This document shows positions 7,056 to 16,100 of a stretch of DNA of 64,000 nt, piece after piece. A program made the translations under genes and the position numbers. The stretch is from Micromonospora coriariae (GTDB taxonomy: Bacteria; Actinomycetota; Actinomycetes; Mycobacteriales; Micromonosporaceae), in contig NZ_LT607412.1 in assembly GCF_900091455.1 (NCBI RefSeq), positions 6,138,001-6,202,000 on the forward strand. Reading direction: 5' to 3'. The number at the start of each line of letters is the position of its first letter. The stretch's first letter is position 1. The notes below the pieces were generated by a model. It was not told the DNA's origin. It saw only the letters and a program-made list of their open reading frames with translations, and did no database searches.

Positions 7056-9836
7056 TCACTCCCCTTCCGGCGCGGCGTCGAAGCGCGCGGGCATCGCGGT
7101 GATGGCGTTCATGAAGTTGGTCCGCATCCGGCGCACCGGCCCGGTCAGTCGAAGCCGGCCCAGATGCGGGCGGATCGCGGTGAGCAGGGCCGCCATCTCC
7201 AGCCGGGCCAGGTGCGCGCCCAGGCAGAAGTGCGGTCCGATGCCGAACGCCAGGTGCGGGTTGGGATCGCGGCCGAGGTCCAGCCGGTCCGGGTCCGGGA
7301 AGGCGGCGGGGTCCCGGTTGGCCGAGGCGTAGTAGATGACCACCTTGTCCCCGGCGGCGATCCGGGTGCCGTCGAGGACCGTGTCGCGGGTGGCGGTGCG
7401 CCGGAACTGCATGATCGGCGTGACCCAGCGCAGCAGCTCCTCCACCGCGGTCCCGGTCAGGTCGGGATCGGCGATCAGCCGGTCCCGCTGCTCGGGGTGC
7501 TCCAGCAGCGACTGCACCCCGTTCGAGATCAGGTGCCGGGTGGTCTCGTTGCCGGCGATGACCAGCAGCAGCCAGAGCTGGCACAGTTGCGCGTCGGTCA
7601 GCCCCCGGCCGTCGGCCTCGGCGTGCACCAGCAGACTGAGCAGATCGTCGGTCGGCCGGGCGCGCCGCTCGGCGGCCACCTGCCGGACGTACGCGAAGGC
7701 CGCTGCGAAGGTTTCCCGGTACCGGTCCACGCTGCCACCGCCGTAGCGCGGATCGTCGAACCCGACCAGGTTGTTGCTCCACTCGAACAGCAGCGTGCGG
7801 TCCGCCTGCGGCATGCCGAGCAGGTCGGTGAGGACGAGCAGCGGCAACTCCGCCGCAAGGTCCGCCACCACGTCGATCTCCCGGGCGGCCACCGCCCGCG
7901 AGACCACCTCCTCGGCGTGCCGGGTGACCAGCTCACCCAGGCGACCCACCGCGCGCGGGGTGAACGCGCCGGCCACCAGCCGGCGCACCCAGGCGTGCTC
8001 CGGAGCGTCCATGTTGATCAGAAGCTGCCGGTTGCGGTGCAGGTCCTGCAGCGTCCTCGGGTCGGCGAGGAACGCGCCGCCGGTGGCGGACGAGAACGCC
8101 GCCGGGTCGCGGGACACCTCGGACACGGCGGCGTACCGGGTGACCGCCCAGAAGCCCCGGCCTCGGGAACGCACCGACCGGTCCTGGTCGGTGCGGGTCA
8201 GCTCGACCTCGTCGACCCACGCCACCGGCGCCTCCCGCCGGCGGCGGGCGAACTCGTCGTGCGGCACGCCGGTCAGGTAGGTGGCCGGGTCCGCGAGCAG
8301 ACTCGGTGACACCTGCGCCTGCCGGTAACGGTCCCGCAGCGCCCGCCGGGGCAGCTTGCCGGTGGGCTCACGGGGGATCCGTTCGATCACCTCGTACGAG
8401 CGTGGCACCTTGAAACCGGCCAGGCTGGCCCGGCAGTGGGCGTCCAGGACCCGGTCGATGTCCTCGGCCGGCCACGCCGGGTCGAGCTGCACCACCGCCC
8501 GGACCTGCTCGCCGAACTCCTGGTCCGGTACGCCGATGACCACCCCGTCCTGCACGGCGGGATGGGTCAGCAGCACCGCCTCCACCTCCGCCGGGTAGAC
8601 GTTAACCCCGCCGGTGACGATCAGCTCCGCCGAGCGGCCGGTGAGGAACAGGTAGCCGTCCTCGTCCAGGCGGCCGAGGTCGCCGACGGTGAAGGTGTGC
8701 GGGGCGACGTGCGCCCGCTCGGTCTGCTCCGGGGCGTTGTGGTAGTGGAATCCCCGGCCCGGCGGCCGCCGGACGGCCACCCGGCCCTCCTGCCCGGCGG
8801 GCACCGGCCGGCCCTCGTCGTCGATGACCACCACCTCGGTGGGCGGCGCCGGCCGGCCCACAGTGCCCGGCCGGGCCAGCCAGGTGTGCGAGTCGGCGAG
8901 GGTGACGATGCCGGCCTCGGTCGCGGCGTAGTACTCCACGAACACCGGCCCCCACCAGTCGATCATCGCCCGCTTGGTCTCCGGTGGACACGGGCCGCCG
9001 CCGTGCCAGATCCGGGTCAGGCTGGCGCCGGAGAACGCCGCCCGGGTGGCGGCGTCGACCCGGAGCAGGCGGATGAACTGGGTCGGCACCAGATGACTGA
9101 TCGTGATCTTCTCCTCATCGATCAGTCGCAGCACCTCGACCGGGTCGAACCCGCGGCGCATCACGAGCCCGCACCCGCGCAGCAGCGGAAACTGGGCGAA
9201 GAACAGCTGCGCCGAGTGGTACCAGGGACCGACCAGCAGGGCCTGGCCCTCGGTCGGGATGCCCAGCCCGCCGCCCAGCATCTCGGTGGTGGCGGCCACC
9301 CGGTCGATCGGAGCACCCACCTTGAGCAGCGGATTGACCACCCCCTTGGGGCGTCCGCTGGTGCCCGAGGTGTAGAGCAGCACACCACCGGAGACCGCCG
9401 GGACCGCCGGACCCTCCGGCAGGCCGTCCACCTGCGTGAAACCCTCCCCACCGTCGACCGTCACCAACAGCTCGGGCGCCGCCGGGGTGCGGGCCACCGC
9501 CTCGCGCACTGTCGCCGCGTACGTCGCCTCGGTCAGCACCGCCCGGGCGCCGCAGTCGGTCAGGATGTGGGCGATCTCCGGTGCGGTGAGGTGCCAGTTG
9601 ACCGGCACCGCCACCAGTCCCGTGTGCACGCAGGCCAGCAGCGCCTCGAAGGTCTCGTGCCGGTTGCCGAGCACGAACGCCACCCGGTCCCCCACGTCCA
9701 GGCCGGCTCCGCGCAGCACGCCGATCCACCGGTCCACCGACAGGTCCAGCTCCGCCCACGTCCGCGTGGTCCGCTCGTCGGTCAGCGCTATGTCGCCGGC
9801 CCGGTCCCGGACCATGTTCTTCAGCAGCTCGGCCAC
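7056..9836 (-). CDS. acyl-CoA/acyl-ACP ligase fused to a CYP125-like cytochrome P450
   Basis: One uninterrupted 926-residue frame joins two enzymes. Residues 1-505 are an adenylating ligase with YTSGTSGRPKG, the acceptor motif EYYAATE, GDLGRLDEDGYLFLTGR, and the C-terminal PTGKLPRR with the catalytic lysine near 493. Residues from about 508 are a complete P450: NMDAPEHAWVRR, the I-helix AGNETTRH, EELLR (ExxR), and the heme loop FGIGPHFCLG with the thiolate cysteine near 871. The P450 half resembles the sterol and fatty-acyl hydroxylases CYP125/142/124 (FRRTATRD, SANRDPAAF, RDPNPHLAFG). The expected reaction is acyl activation coupled to oxidation of the bound acyl chain. GTG start with AGGAG upstream. 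A natural fusion or a lost stop codon would both give this frame. Confidence 0.92.
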   Translation of the reverse strand: MAELLKNMVRDRAGDIALTDERTTRTWAELDLSVDRWIGVLRGAGLDVGDRVAFVLGNRHETFEALLACVHTGLVAVPVNWHLTAPEIAHILTDCGARAVLTEATYAATVREAVARTPAAPELLVTVDGGEGFTQVDGLPEGPAVPAVSGGVLLYTSGTSGRPKGVVNPLLKVGAPIDRVAATTEMLGGGLGIPTEGQALLVGPWYHSAQLFFAQFPLLRGCGLVMRRGFDPVEVLRLIDEEKITISHLVPTQFIRLLRVDAATRAAFSGASLTRIWHGGGPCPPETKRAMIDWWGPVFVEYYAATEAGIVTLADSHTWLARPGTVGRPAPPTEVVVIDDEGRPVPAGQEGRVAVRRPPGRGFHYHNAPEQTERAHVAPHTFTVGDLGRLDEDGYLFLTGRSAELIVTGGVNVYPAEVEAVLLTHPAVQDGVVIGVPDQEFGEQVRAVVQLDPAWPAEDIDRVLDAHCRASLAGFKVPRSYEVIERIPREPTGKLPRRALRDRYRQAQVSPSLLADPATYLTGVPHDEFARRRREAPVAWVDEVELTRTDQDRSVRSRGRGFWAVTRYAAVSEVSRDPAAFSSATGGAFLADPRTLQDLHRNRQLLINMDAPEHAWVRRLVAGAFTPRAVGRLGELVTRHAEEVVSRAVAAREIDVVADLAAELPLLVLTDLLGMPQADRTLLFEWSNNLVGFDDPRYGGGSVDRYRETFAAAFAYVRQVAAERRARPTDDLLSLLVHAEADGRGLTDAQLCQLWLLLVIAGNETTRHLISNGVQSLLEHPEQRDRLIADPDLTGTAVEELLRWVTPIMQFRRTATRDTVLDGTRIAAGDKVVIYYASANRDPAAFPDPDRLDLGRDPNPHLAFGIGPHFCLGAHLARLEMAALLTAIRPHLGRLRLTGPVRRMRTNFMNAITAMPARFDAAPEGE

Positions 9837-9860
9837 TTGTCACTCCTGTCTGCGCGTGGT

Positions 9861-10598
9861 TCAGTCCGTGAGGTCGGGGCTGAGGGCCAGGACGTGCTCG
9901 GCGACCGGCCGGAAGTTCAGTCGGGCGATCTGCGGGGTGCCGATGTCCGCCCGGGCGGCCCGGGCCGCGTCGGCGGGAATCACCACCAGCTCACCGGCCG
10001 CCTGGGCGAGCAGCTGCACCTGGCAGCAGCGGTCCATCGCCAGGAACCACCAGGCGGCCTCGGCCACCGAACCGCCGACCGTGAGCAGGCCGTGGTTGCG
10101 CAGGACGACCGCCTTGCCGGTGCCAAGCGTCGCCGCGATCCGGTCGCCCTCCGCGCCGTCGAGGACCACCCCGCCGTACTCGTCGTGGACCTCGTGGTCC
10201 TCGAAGAAGGCGCAGGCGTCCTGGGTGATCGGGGCGAGCGGGCGGCCCAGCGCGGAGAACGCCCGACCGTGGATCGAGTGGGTGTGTGCGGCGGCCACCA
10301 CGTCCGGGCGTGCCTTGTGGATGGCCGAGTGGATGGCGTACCCGGCGGGGTTGATCCGGCCCGAGCCGTCGACCACGTCCCCCGTGTGGTCGACCCGCAG
10401 CAGGTCGTCGTCCCGGACGTGGCCGAAGTGCCGGCCGAACGGGTTGATCCAGAAGGTGTCCGGCTCGATCGGGTCCCGGGCGGTGACGTGGCCACCGGCG
10501 CCCTCGTCGAACCCGGCCAGGGCGAAGGCACGCAACGTCAGAATCAACTGCCGGCGGCGGTGGGCCCGCTCCTGCTCGGGATCTCGTCGCTCAGCCAC
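9861..10598 (-). CDS. class II aldolase/adducin-family protein
   Basis: A 245-residue class II aldolase fold. The zinc ligands are visible as H105 and H107 in AAAHTHSIHGRAF and H169 in VVLRNHGLLTVGG; the N-terminal GGHVTARDP and WINPFGRHF match the glycine-rich and phosphate-side loops. Family members split or decarboxylate hydroxy-carbonyl compounds such as fuculose phosphate, or decarboxylate aldol-type acids in natural product clusters. The GTG start overlaps the upstream isomerase-like gene by 8 bp. The substrate cannot be read from sequence; a retro-aldol or aldol step on a polyketide or sterol-like acyl chain is possible. Confidence 0.82.
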   Translation of the reverse strand: MAERRDPEQERAHRRRQLILTLRAFALAGFDEGAGGHVTARDPIEPDTFWINPFGRHFGHVRDDDLLRVDHTGDVVDGSGRINPAGYAIHSAIHKARPDVVAAAHTHSIHGRAFSALGRPLAPITQDACAFFEDHEVHDEYGGVVLDGAEGDRIAATLGTGKAVVLRNHGLLTVGGSVAEAAWWFLAMDRCCQVQLLAQAAGELVVIPADAARAARADIGTPQIARLNFRPVAEHVLALSPDLTD

Positions 10599-11283
10599 AG
10601 CCGCCTCCGGTGTCGGTGTCGTATCCGCCCACGCCCGCCGGCACCGCCGGTGGCGCGACCGGTGTGCCGGTCCGCTCGGCGTACGCGGTGAGGAAGTCGT
10701 CCACCCGGTCCACCCCCCAGAACCGGTGCGGGCCCAGCCGGAGGTAGGGAATGCCGAAGATGTCCTCCTCGTACGCCCGCAGCAGGCAGTCCACCCCGGC
10801 GGAGCGGACCGTGGAGTCCTCGACCGCGCCGAGCACCAGCCCCGGGTCCACCCCGGCCCGCTCGGCGACCCGGGAGATCACATGCGGTGTGCACACGTCC
10901 TCGCCCCGCTGCCACCGGGCGGCGATGACCTCCCGGTAGAACGCCTCCCCCACTCCCCGCTCCCGCGCGGCCAGCCAGCCCAGGTGCGGCACCTCCCACC
11001 AGGGGTCGATGTCGATCGGCCAGCGCATCGGCAGGTCCAGCCGTTGGGCCTGCCGCTTGGCGTCCTGGAGCAGGTACAGGTGCTTCGGCTTGCTCATCTG
11101 CACGTAGTGGAAGGCGCCGCCGCGGGCTCTGAGCGCCGCCTCGGTGCGCTCGTCCGGGTCCCAGTAGGGAATGAACTCCAGCACCTCCTGCGGTCGGCCC
11201 AGTGTCCGGGTCAGCCGTTCCACCGCCAGCCAGCTGTACGGGCTGCGGAAGGAGAAGTACAGGCGGGGTCGTTTGGCGGCCAT
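10591..11283 (-). CDS. DsbA-family / 2-hydroxychromene-2-carboxylate isomerase-like protein
   Basis: A 230-residue thioredoxin-fold protein of the DsbA/GST-kappa group. The opening strand and loop LYFSFRSPYSWLAVERL (residues 8-24) carry Ser where DsbA has CxxC, which is typical of 2-hydroxychromene-2-carboxylate isomerases rather than redox enzymes. The C-terminal FGIPYLRLGPHRFWGVDRVD has the cis-proline loop and closing helix of that family. Family members are usually glutathione-dependent isomerases; actinomycetes use mycothiol, so the cofactor here is open. It starts at the ATG whose first base overlaps the stop of the double-hotdog gene. Confidence 0.75.
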   Translation of the reverse strand: MAAKRPRLYFSFRSPYSWLAVERLTRTLGRPQEVLEFIPYWDPDERTEAALRARGGAFHYVQMSKPKHLYLLQDAKRQAQRLDLPMRWPIDIDPWWEVPHLGWLAARERGVGEAFYREVIAARWQRGEDVCTPHVISRVAERAGVDPGLVLGAVEDSTVRSAGVDCLLRAYEEDIFGIPYLRLGPHRFWGVDRVDDFLTAYAERTGTPVAPPAVPAGVGGYDTDTGGGCG

Positions 11284-12191
11284 CACCGACCTCCGCCGGT
11301 GAGGGCCGTGACGGTGTCCGGGTCGAGGGTGGCCAGCCGGCCCGCCTCGGGGCCCCGGCTGACGGCGTATCCGTGCAGGATGCTGGCGGTCGCCACCCGG
11401 ACCAGGCGTCCCGCGCGCCGGACGTGACAGTCCATGCGCGCGTCGTACGTGACGTCCTTGAGCACGTCGGTGACGGTGAAGGTGATCCACATGGGCTCGT
11501 CGAGGTGGGCGTCGCCGAGCACCTCGATCCGTGCCCGGGAGACCACCGGGATCCAGCCCCGCTCGCGCAGCATCCGGCCCACCGACACGCCCCGGTCGGC
11601 GAGGTAGCGGTCGACCACCTCCTCGAGCAGCCGGACGTACCCGGAGTGCTGCATGCGCTGCGAGTACTGGCAGTAGAAGTAGGGCACCCGCCACGGCCAC
11701 ACGAATCCCGCACCGGCGGCGCGCAGGGTCGCGGCCGGGTCCGCCCCGGCGGGGGCACCCGGCTCGCCGGCGGTCGGCTCCCCGACCAGGCCGGCCAGTT
11801 CCGCCGGCAGGGACGCCGCCCGCGGCACGTCCACCTCCCGGACCAGGGCGACCCGCACCCGGGCCCGGCACACGGTGACGTCGGCGTCGCGGCGGACGTT
11901 CATCCGCACCGCGAACCGGCCGCTGGCGCCGGGGGTCGTCAGCACCCTCGCCTCGTCGTCGACGTCGAGTACGGCGGGCAGCAGCAGCGAGCAGTCCCGG
12001 ATCGACAACCCCACCCCGTGTTCGTGGTAGAGCCGGCCCGGGCCGTGCCCGTGCTCCCGGAACCACTGCAGGACGCCCCGCTCCACCAGGTACGCGAAGT
12101 GTTTGAAGCCGATCCAGGTGCGGATGTTCGCGCCCTCGAAACCGGGTCGGGCGGACAGTGTCACGGATGCGTTCTCAACCGCCGTGGTCAC
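11283..12191 (-). CDS. double-hotdog thioesterase-like protein
   Basis: A 302-residue protein that reads as two hotdog folds. The first (residues about 20-130) contains GANIRTWIGFKHFAYLVERG and a YHEHGVGLSIRDCSLLLPAV strand; the second (about 175-290) has FYCQYSQRMQHSGYVRLLEE and RARIEVLGDAHLDEPMWI, the 4-hydroxybenzoyl-CoA thioesterase pattern. Each half has a long hotdog helix with His or Asp near its start. Such proteins release or edit acyl-CoA or acyl-ACP chains. It sits between the hydrolase and the isomerase-like gene with 4-bp and 1-bp overlaps, so it is firmly part of the operon. Release of the assembled chain is a reasonable inference. Confidence 0.72.
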   Translation of the reverse strand: MTTAVENASVTLSARPGFEGANIRTWIGFKHFAYLVERGVLQWFREHGHGPGRLYHEHGVGLSIRDCSLLLPAVLDVDDEARVLTTPGASGRFAVRMNVRRDADVTVCRARVRVALVREVDVPRAASLPAELAGLVGEPTAGEPGAPAGADPAATLRAAGAGFVWPWRVPYFYCQYSQRMQHSGYVRLLEEVVDRYLADRGVSVGRMLRERGWIPVVSRARIEVLGDAHLDEPMWITFTVTDVLKDVTYDARMDCHVRRAGRLVRVATASILHGYAVSRGPEAGRLATLDPDTVTALTGGGR

Positions 12192-12997
12192 GGCGTACCT
12201 CCTCGGATCGTGGGGTCGGGGCAGACCTTCTCAACGAAGCCCGCGACGTGTCGGGCCACCTCGGCCGCCCGGTCGAGATGACAGAAGTGGTGGAACTCGG
12301 ACTCGACGACGACGTGCGCGTCGGGCAGTTGGGCCCGCAGCGCGCCGACGCGCGGGCCGTCGAGGCCGGGGTCCCGGCCGCCGGTGAGCACCATGGTCGG
12401 CACGGTCACCGCGTGCAGCGGCAGGTGGGCGGTCGCGGTGAAGTGGTCGAACAGCGTCGTGAAGCCGACCGGCCCGATCCGTTCCACCATGATGTCCCGC
12501 ATGGCGGCCAGGGTGTCCGCGTCCAGGTCGGCGAGCCGGGCGCCGAGGCGGTGGCGCAGCCCCTCGTCGATGATCTGCACGAAGTTGGCCTGCGCCCGTT
12601 CGTGCACCGCCCAGGTGATCGGCAGGTCGGGCGGGCAGTAGAACGGCGCGATGAGCATCGCCCCGCGGGGTGCGACGTCCGGTTCGGTGGCCAGCATCTC
12701 CAGCACCGCGTTCGCGCCGAGCGAGTGCCCGATCACGACGTCGGGTGGCGTGGCCATGGCGCGTACGGCGGCGGCCAGCCAGGACCCCGGGGTGCCCCGG
12801 CGCCGCCAGCGGTGGTCGGTGCCGGCCTTCCACGGCAGTTCGGCCCCGTGCAGCCGCCAGCCGACCGGCAGCCGCGCCGCCAGGGGCCGCCAGCTGCGCC
12901 AGGTGTCGGACATGCCGTGCGCGAGGAGCACGGTCGGCGCCCCGGATTCGGGTCCGGCGAGCCGGTGCACGGCGACCGGGGGCGGCGTGCCGCTCAT
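12188..12997 (-). CDS. alpha/beta hydrolase
   Basis: A 269-residue alpha/beta hydrolase. The oxyanion segment LLAHGMSDTW is at residues 24-33, the nucleophile elbow GHSLGAN places Ser at 92, the acid is D209 in TGGRDPGLD, and the histidine is in EFHHFCHLD (236-240). There is no signal peptide, so it is cytoplasmic. In a polyketide setting it could hydrolyse a thioester or ester, or act as a cyclase; sequence alone does not say. Both ends overlap their neighbours by 4 bp. Confidence 0.82.
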   Translation of the reverse strand: MSGTPPPVAVHRLAGPESGAPTVLLAHGMSDTWRSWRPLAARLPVGWRLHGAELPWKAGTDHRWRRRGTPGSWLAAAVRAMATPPDVVIGHSLGANAVLEMLATEPDVAPRGAMLIAPFYCPPDLPITWAVHERAQANFVQIIDEGLRHRLGARLADLDADTLAAMRDIMVERIGPVGFTTLFDHFTATAHLPLHAVTVPTMVLTGGRDPGLDGPRVGALRAQLPDAHVVVESEFHHFCHLDRAAEVARHVAGFVEKVCPDPTIRGGTP

Positions 12998-13950
12998 CGC
13001 GGTCCCACCAGGACAGTCAGCTCGCGGACACCGTCGACGGGGTCGCCGCAGCGGACCGTGACGCTCGTCGCCGCGCCGCCGCCGAGCCGCACGGCCAGCG
13101 CGGTGTGCACGACGCCCGCGGCACCGTAGTGGTCGCCGGCGAGGAGGGTCGAGTCGACAAGCGGTGCGCCGTCGGCGGGTGCACCGCCCGCCCGGACCGG
13201 CCCCAGCAGGGCCAGCGGTCGCTGCGGCGCGTCGACCGGGCCGAGCAGCAGGCAGGCCGCCCCGGCCCGCAGGGGCCGCCCGGCGACGGCACCCTCCCGG
13301 GCGGCGTGCAGGGCCTGGGCCTGCGGGTCGTCTGGTTCCGTGCCGACCACCACCACCCGGTCGGCGCGTCCGGTACGCAGCAGCAGCCCGGCCAGCCAGA
13401 TCGCGTCCAGACCCGCCGTGGCTCCGGAGCAGACGGTGAGGTTGGGCCCACCGAACCGGAACCAGATGGCGACCGCCCCGGCGATGACGTTGCTGGAGGC
13501 GTTCGGGGCTTCCAGCGGCCCGACCTCGCGGGGACCGCCCTCGCGCAGCCGGCGGGCGATGTCGCCGACGGTCGCGACGTTGCCCAGGTTGGAACTGACC
13601 ACCACGGCCGTACCCGGATCCGCCGGCCCGGTCCGGCGGGGCGCCTTCGGCGGCAGGCCCAACGCCCGGTGCACGGCGCAGAGGGCGAGTCGGGTGGCCG
13701 GCTCCTTGGCCAGCAGGCCTTTACGGCCGAGCAGGTCGGCGGCCCGCTCGGCGGGACAGGCCGGGTCGTCGTCGGCGACACCGTCGGGCAGGTCGACTCC
13801 GGGCAGGTGCAGCGAGGCGGCGAGGACTGCGGCGACCGGCCGATCCGGATCGTGCCCGGCGTACCGGCCGGCGTCGGTGGCGGGCGACCCCTCCGAACGC
13901 GTCGGTACGGGGATCGGCGCGAGGTGCGCGGCGTCGGTGCGGCCGGTCAT
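12994..13950 (-). CDS. degenerate ketosynthase-like (chain-length-factor-like) protein
   Basis: A 318-residue thiolase-fold protein related to KAS II but lacking key parts. The centre NASSNVIAGAVAIWFRFGGPNL followed by CSGATAGLDAIWLA (residues 174 on) aligns with the KS active-site helix, but in the gap-free alignment Ala takes the catalytic cysteine position and C174 lies three residues earlier. No HGTGT motif is present, and GDHYGAAGVVHTALAV replaces the usual K-x5-GHT loop. It is about 90 residues shorter than KAS II. This fits a non-catalytic partner like chain length factors. It follows the active KS at 13947-15062 with a 4-bp overlap, suggesting the two pair. Confidence 0.72.
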   Translation of the reverse strand: MTGRTDAAHLAPIPVPTRSEGSPATDAGRYAGHDPDRPVAAVLAASLHLPGVDLPDGVADDDPACPAERAADLLGRKGLLAKEPATRLALCAVHRALGLPPKAPRRTGPADPGTAVVVSSNLGNVATVGDIARRLREGGPREVGPLEAPNASSNVIAGAVAIWFRFGGPNLTVCSGATAGLDAIWLAGLLLRTGRADRVVVVGTEPDDPQAQALHAAREGAVAGRPLRAGAACLLLGPVDAPQRPLALLGPVRAGGAPADGAPLVDSTLLAGDHYGAAGVVHTALAVRLGGGAATSVTVRCGDPVDGVRELTVLVGPR

Positions 13951-15062
13951 CGCAACGCCTCCAGGAGGGTGACGGCGTTGAGGCCGCCGAAGCCGAACGC
14001 GTCCACCTGCGCCACTCGCGGGTCGGCCCGGACGGCCGCGTCGCGGACCAGCCGCAGCCCGGCCGCCTCGGACGCCGGGCGGGTCAGCCCGACCACCGGC
14101 GGAACCCGGCCGGTACGCAGGATCTCGATGGCGACGGCGACGCTGAGCAGCGCCGATCCGCCGGACGTGTGGCCGACTGCGCCCTTCACTGCGGTGACCA
14201 GGGGGCCGGGTTCACAGTCGGTGAACACCTCGGCGACGACACGTGCCTCGGTCTCGTCGTTCAGCGCGGTGCCTGTGCCGTGTGCCAGCACGAGGTCGAC
14301 CTGGTCGGGCCGGCGGTCGGCACGGCGGTGAGCGTCGTGGACGGCCCGCAGGATGCCGGCCGGGTCGGGTGCCGTCTCGTGCCCGGCGTCGCAGGACAGC
14401 CCGGTGCCGAGCAACCGGGCCAGGCCGGCGCCGGGCCGTTCCGGTTCGACCACCAGGACCGCCGCGCCGTCGCCGAGCAGCACGCCGGCCCGGTCGGCGT
14501 CGAAGGGCCGTACCCGGTGCGCCGGCCGGCTGGCCACCCGACCGATCATCGCGAGCATGGAGGCGGTGCTGCCGTCGGTGCCGCCGACCAGCACGGCGTC
14601 CGCCTCACCGGTCTCCACCAGGTCCTGCGCCAGGGCGAGGGCGTGCCCACCGGCGCTGCACGCGTTGGCCAGGGTCACCACCCGCCGCACGCCGGGCGCC
14701 GCCGTGGTGACCGCGCCGGCGAAGTGCAGCCGCTCGGCGGGAAAGTCGACAGTCCCGCTCAGGGCCGCCCGCTCCACCTCCGCCGACTCGCGCAGCCCGC
14801 TGCCGACGAGGCTGACCACCCGCCGCCGACGCGGGTCGAGGCCGGCGGCGGCGAGGGCCTCCGCCACGCAGTCGGTCAGCCAGCGGCTCGGCCCGAACGG
14901 CCGGTCGTCGTTGATCGGGTAGCCGTGGCCGACGCCCACCCGAGCGGGGTCCACCCGCCGCAGCGGGGCGGCAAGGCAGTCACCCCGCAGCAGCGCCGCG
15001 AAGGTGGCCGGGCCGTCGCCGAAGCAGGTACGGACCGCGCTGGCGGTGATGGTCGCCGGCAT
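13947..15062 (-). CDS. beta-ketoacyl synthase (KAS II-like, catalytically complete)
   Basis: A 371-residue ketosynthase with the full triad: Cys135 in LANACSAGG, His261 in LAHGTGTALND, and Lys293/His298 in AVKGAVGHTSGGS. The C-terminal DAFGFGGLNAVTLLEAL is the closing KS strand with the phenylalanine gate. It would condense malonyl-ACP-type extenders onto acyl chains on the ACP encoded nearby. It is short for KAS II (about 410), mainly at the N-terminal cap. It begins 3 bp after a cysteine-less KS-like gene and overlaps a second one, so it lies between two possible partners. Confidence 0.85.
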   Translation of the reverse strand: MPATITASAVRTCFGDGPATFAALLRGDCLAAPLRRVDPARVGVGHGYPINDDRPFGPSRWLTDCVAEALAAAGLDPRRRRVVSLVGSGLRESAEVERAALSGTVDFPAERLHFAGAVTTAAPGVRRVVTLANACSAGGHALALAQDLVETGEADAVLVGGTDGSTASMLAMIGRVASRPAHRVRPFDADRAGVLLGDGAAVLVVEPERPGAGLARLLGTGLSCDAGHETAPDPAGILRAVHDAHRRADRRPDQVDLVLAHGTGTALNDETEARVVAEVFTDCEPGPLVTAVKGAVGHTSGGSALLSVAVAIEILRTGRVPPVVGLTRPASEAAGLRLVRDAAVRADPRVAQVDAFGFGGLNAVTLLEALR

Positions 15063-15065
15063 GTG

Positions 15066-16100
15066 CTACCCCCGCACCACGGCCGCGGCGACCGCGCCGT
15101 CGCGGGACCGGCCGGTGATCAGCGCGGGTCGTCCGCGGGTGGCGGGGTCCTCGGCGTACCGGGCCAGCAGCACGCCCAGCGCCAGCGCGCCGGTGGCGGC
15201 CTGGCAGTCTCCGAACGCCGGGCGCACCGACAGCCGCTGCGCGGTGGCCGGCACCACATCGGACAGGCTGTCCCCGTCGAGGTCACCGCTGGCGACCGCA
15301 CAGACGTCGCCCGGGCGCACCTTCGCGGCGGCCAGCGCACGGCGGACGCAGCCGGCGAGCCCGTCGCCGGTTCCGTCCGGTTGGAAGCCGGTGGCCACCG
15401 CGAGCACCTCCGCGCGCGGTGGCACTGTGACGCCGGGCGTCGGGCGGCGCAGCAGGTAGACCGCCGCGGCCTCGCCGGCCGGGCCGGTGCCGGTGAGCTC
15501 CGCCGCCCACGCCGTGTTCGGCGTGTACTCCTCCACCCCGCCGACCAGCAGGGCGTCGGCGTACCCCCGCCGCATGGCGTTGAGCGCGTAACGCAGCGCG
15601 TACAGGAAGGCGAGCGGGCCGCCGGCCACTGTGGCGTTGACGCCGCGCAGCCCGTAGCGGATCGCCGCCTGGCCGCTCGCGCAGTTCATCACCGTGTTCG
15701 GAAACAGCACCGGGTTGACCAGGTACGGCTTGTCCTGCACGAGCGTTTCCCGGGAGAAGTCCATGGTGGACTTCAGGCTGCCGGTGGTGGTGCCCAGCAC
15801 CACACCGACGCGGTGCCGGTTGTCGTCGTCCGGGGTGAGCTCCCCGTCGGCCAGCGCCCGCCCGCAGGCCACCATGGCCAGCGCGGTCGCCCGGTCCAGG
15901 AAGCTGGTGCCCTTGCGGCCGAGCAGGCGACGTACGTCGAAGTCGGCGATCGCCGGCGCCTCGGTAGTGGGCAGCGGTTCCTCGAAGCGGTCGCGGACGT
16001 CGGCGCGGACGACGGCCTCGGCCCGTACGGCGGCGAGCAGCTCGGTGACGGAGTCCCCTGCGGCGGAGAGCACGCCCCAGCCGGTCACCAGGCCGCTCAC
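15066..16100 (-). CDS. cysteine-less ketosynthase homologue (chain-length-factor-like)
   Basis: A 344-residue KS fold opening with MSGLVTGWGVLSAAGDSVTE and keeping the KS core (VGVVLGTTTGSL, VNPVLFPNTVMNCASGQAAI). At the active-site helix it reads NATVAGGPLAFLYALRY (about 155-171), so the catalytic cysteine position is Gly/Pro, and no HGTGT or GHT histidine is present. This is the pattern of a chain length factor. The GTG at 16100 overlaps the stop of the upstream active KS (16097-17302) by 4 bp, as KS-CLF pairs do in type II PKS operons. It most likely sets chain length together with that KS. Confidence 0.78.
   Translation of the reverse strand: MSGLVTGWGVLSAAGDSVTELLAAVRAEAVVRADVRDRFEEPLPTTEAPAIADFDVRRLLGRKGTSFLDRATALAMVACGRALADGELTPDDDNRHRVGVVLGTTTGSLKSTMDFSRETLVQDKPYLVNPVLFPNTVMNCASGQAAIRYGLRGVNATVAGGPLAFLYALRYALNAMRRGYADALLVGGVEEYTPNTAWAAELTGTGPAGEAAAVYLLRRPTPGVTVPPRAEVLAVATGFQPDGTGDGLAGCVRRALAAAKVRPGDVCAVASGDLDGDSLSDVVPATAQRLSVRPAFGDCQAATGALALGVLLARYAEDPATRGRPALITGRSRDGAVAAAVVRG

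Noticed and set aside
6939..10691. Plus-strand frames of 456 and 751 residues opposite the LLM and ligase-P450 genes
   Set aside because: Composition is antisense-like (runs of Arg, Gly, Gln, His), they have no known motif, and the minus-strand genes carry clear catalytic residues.
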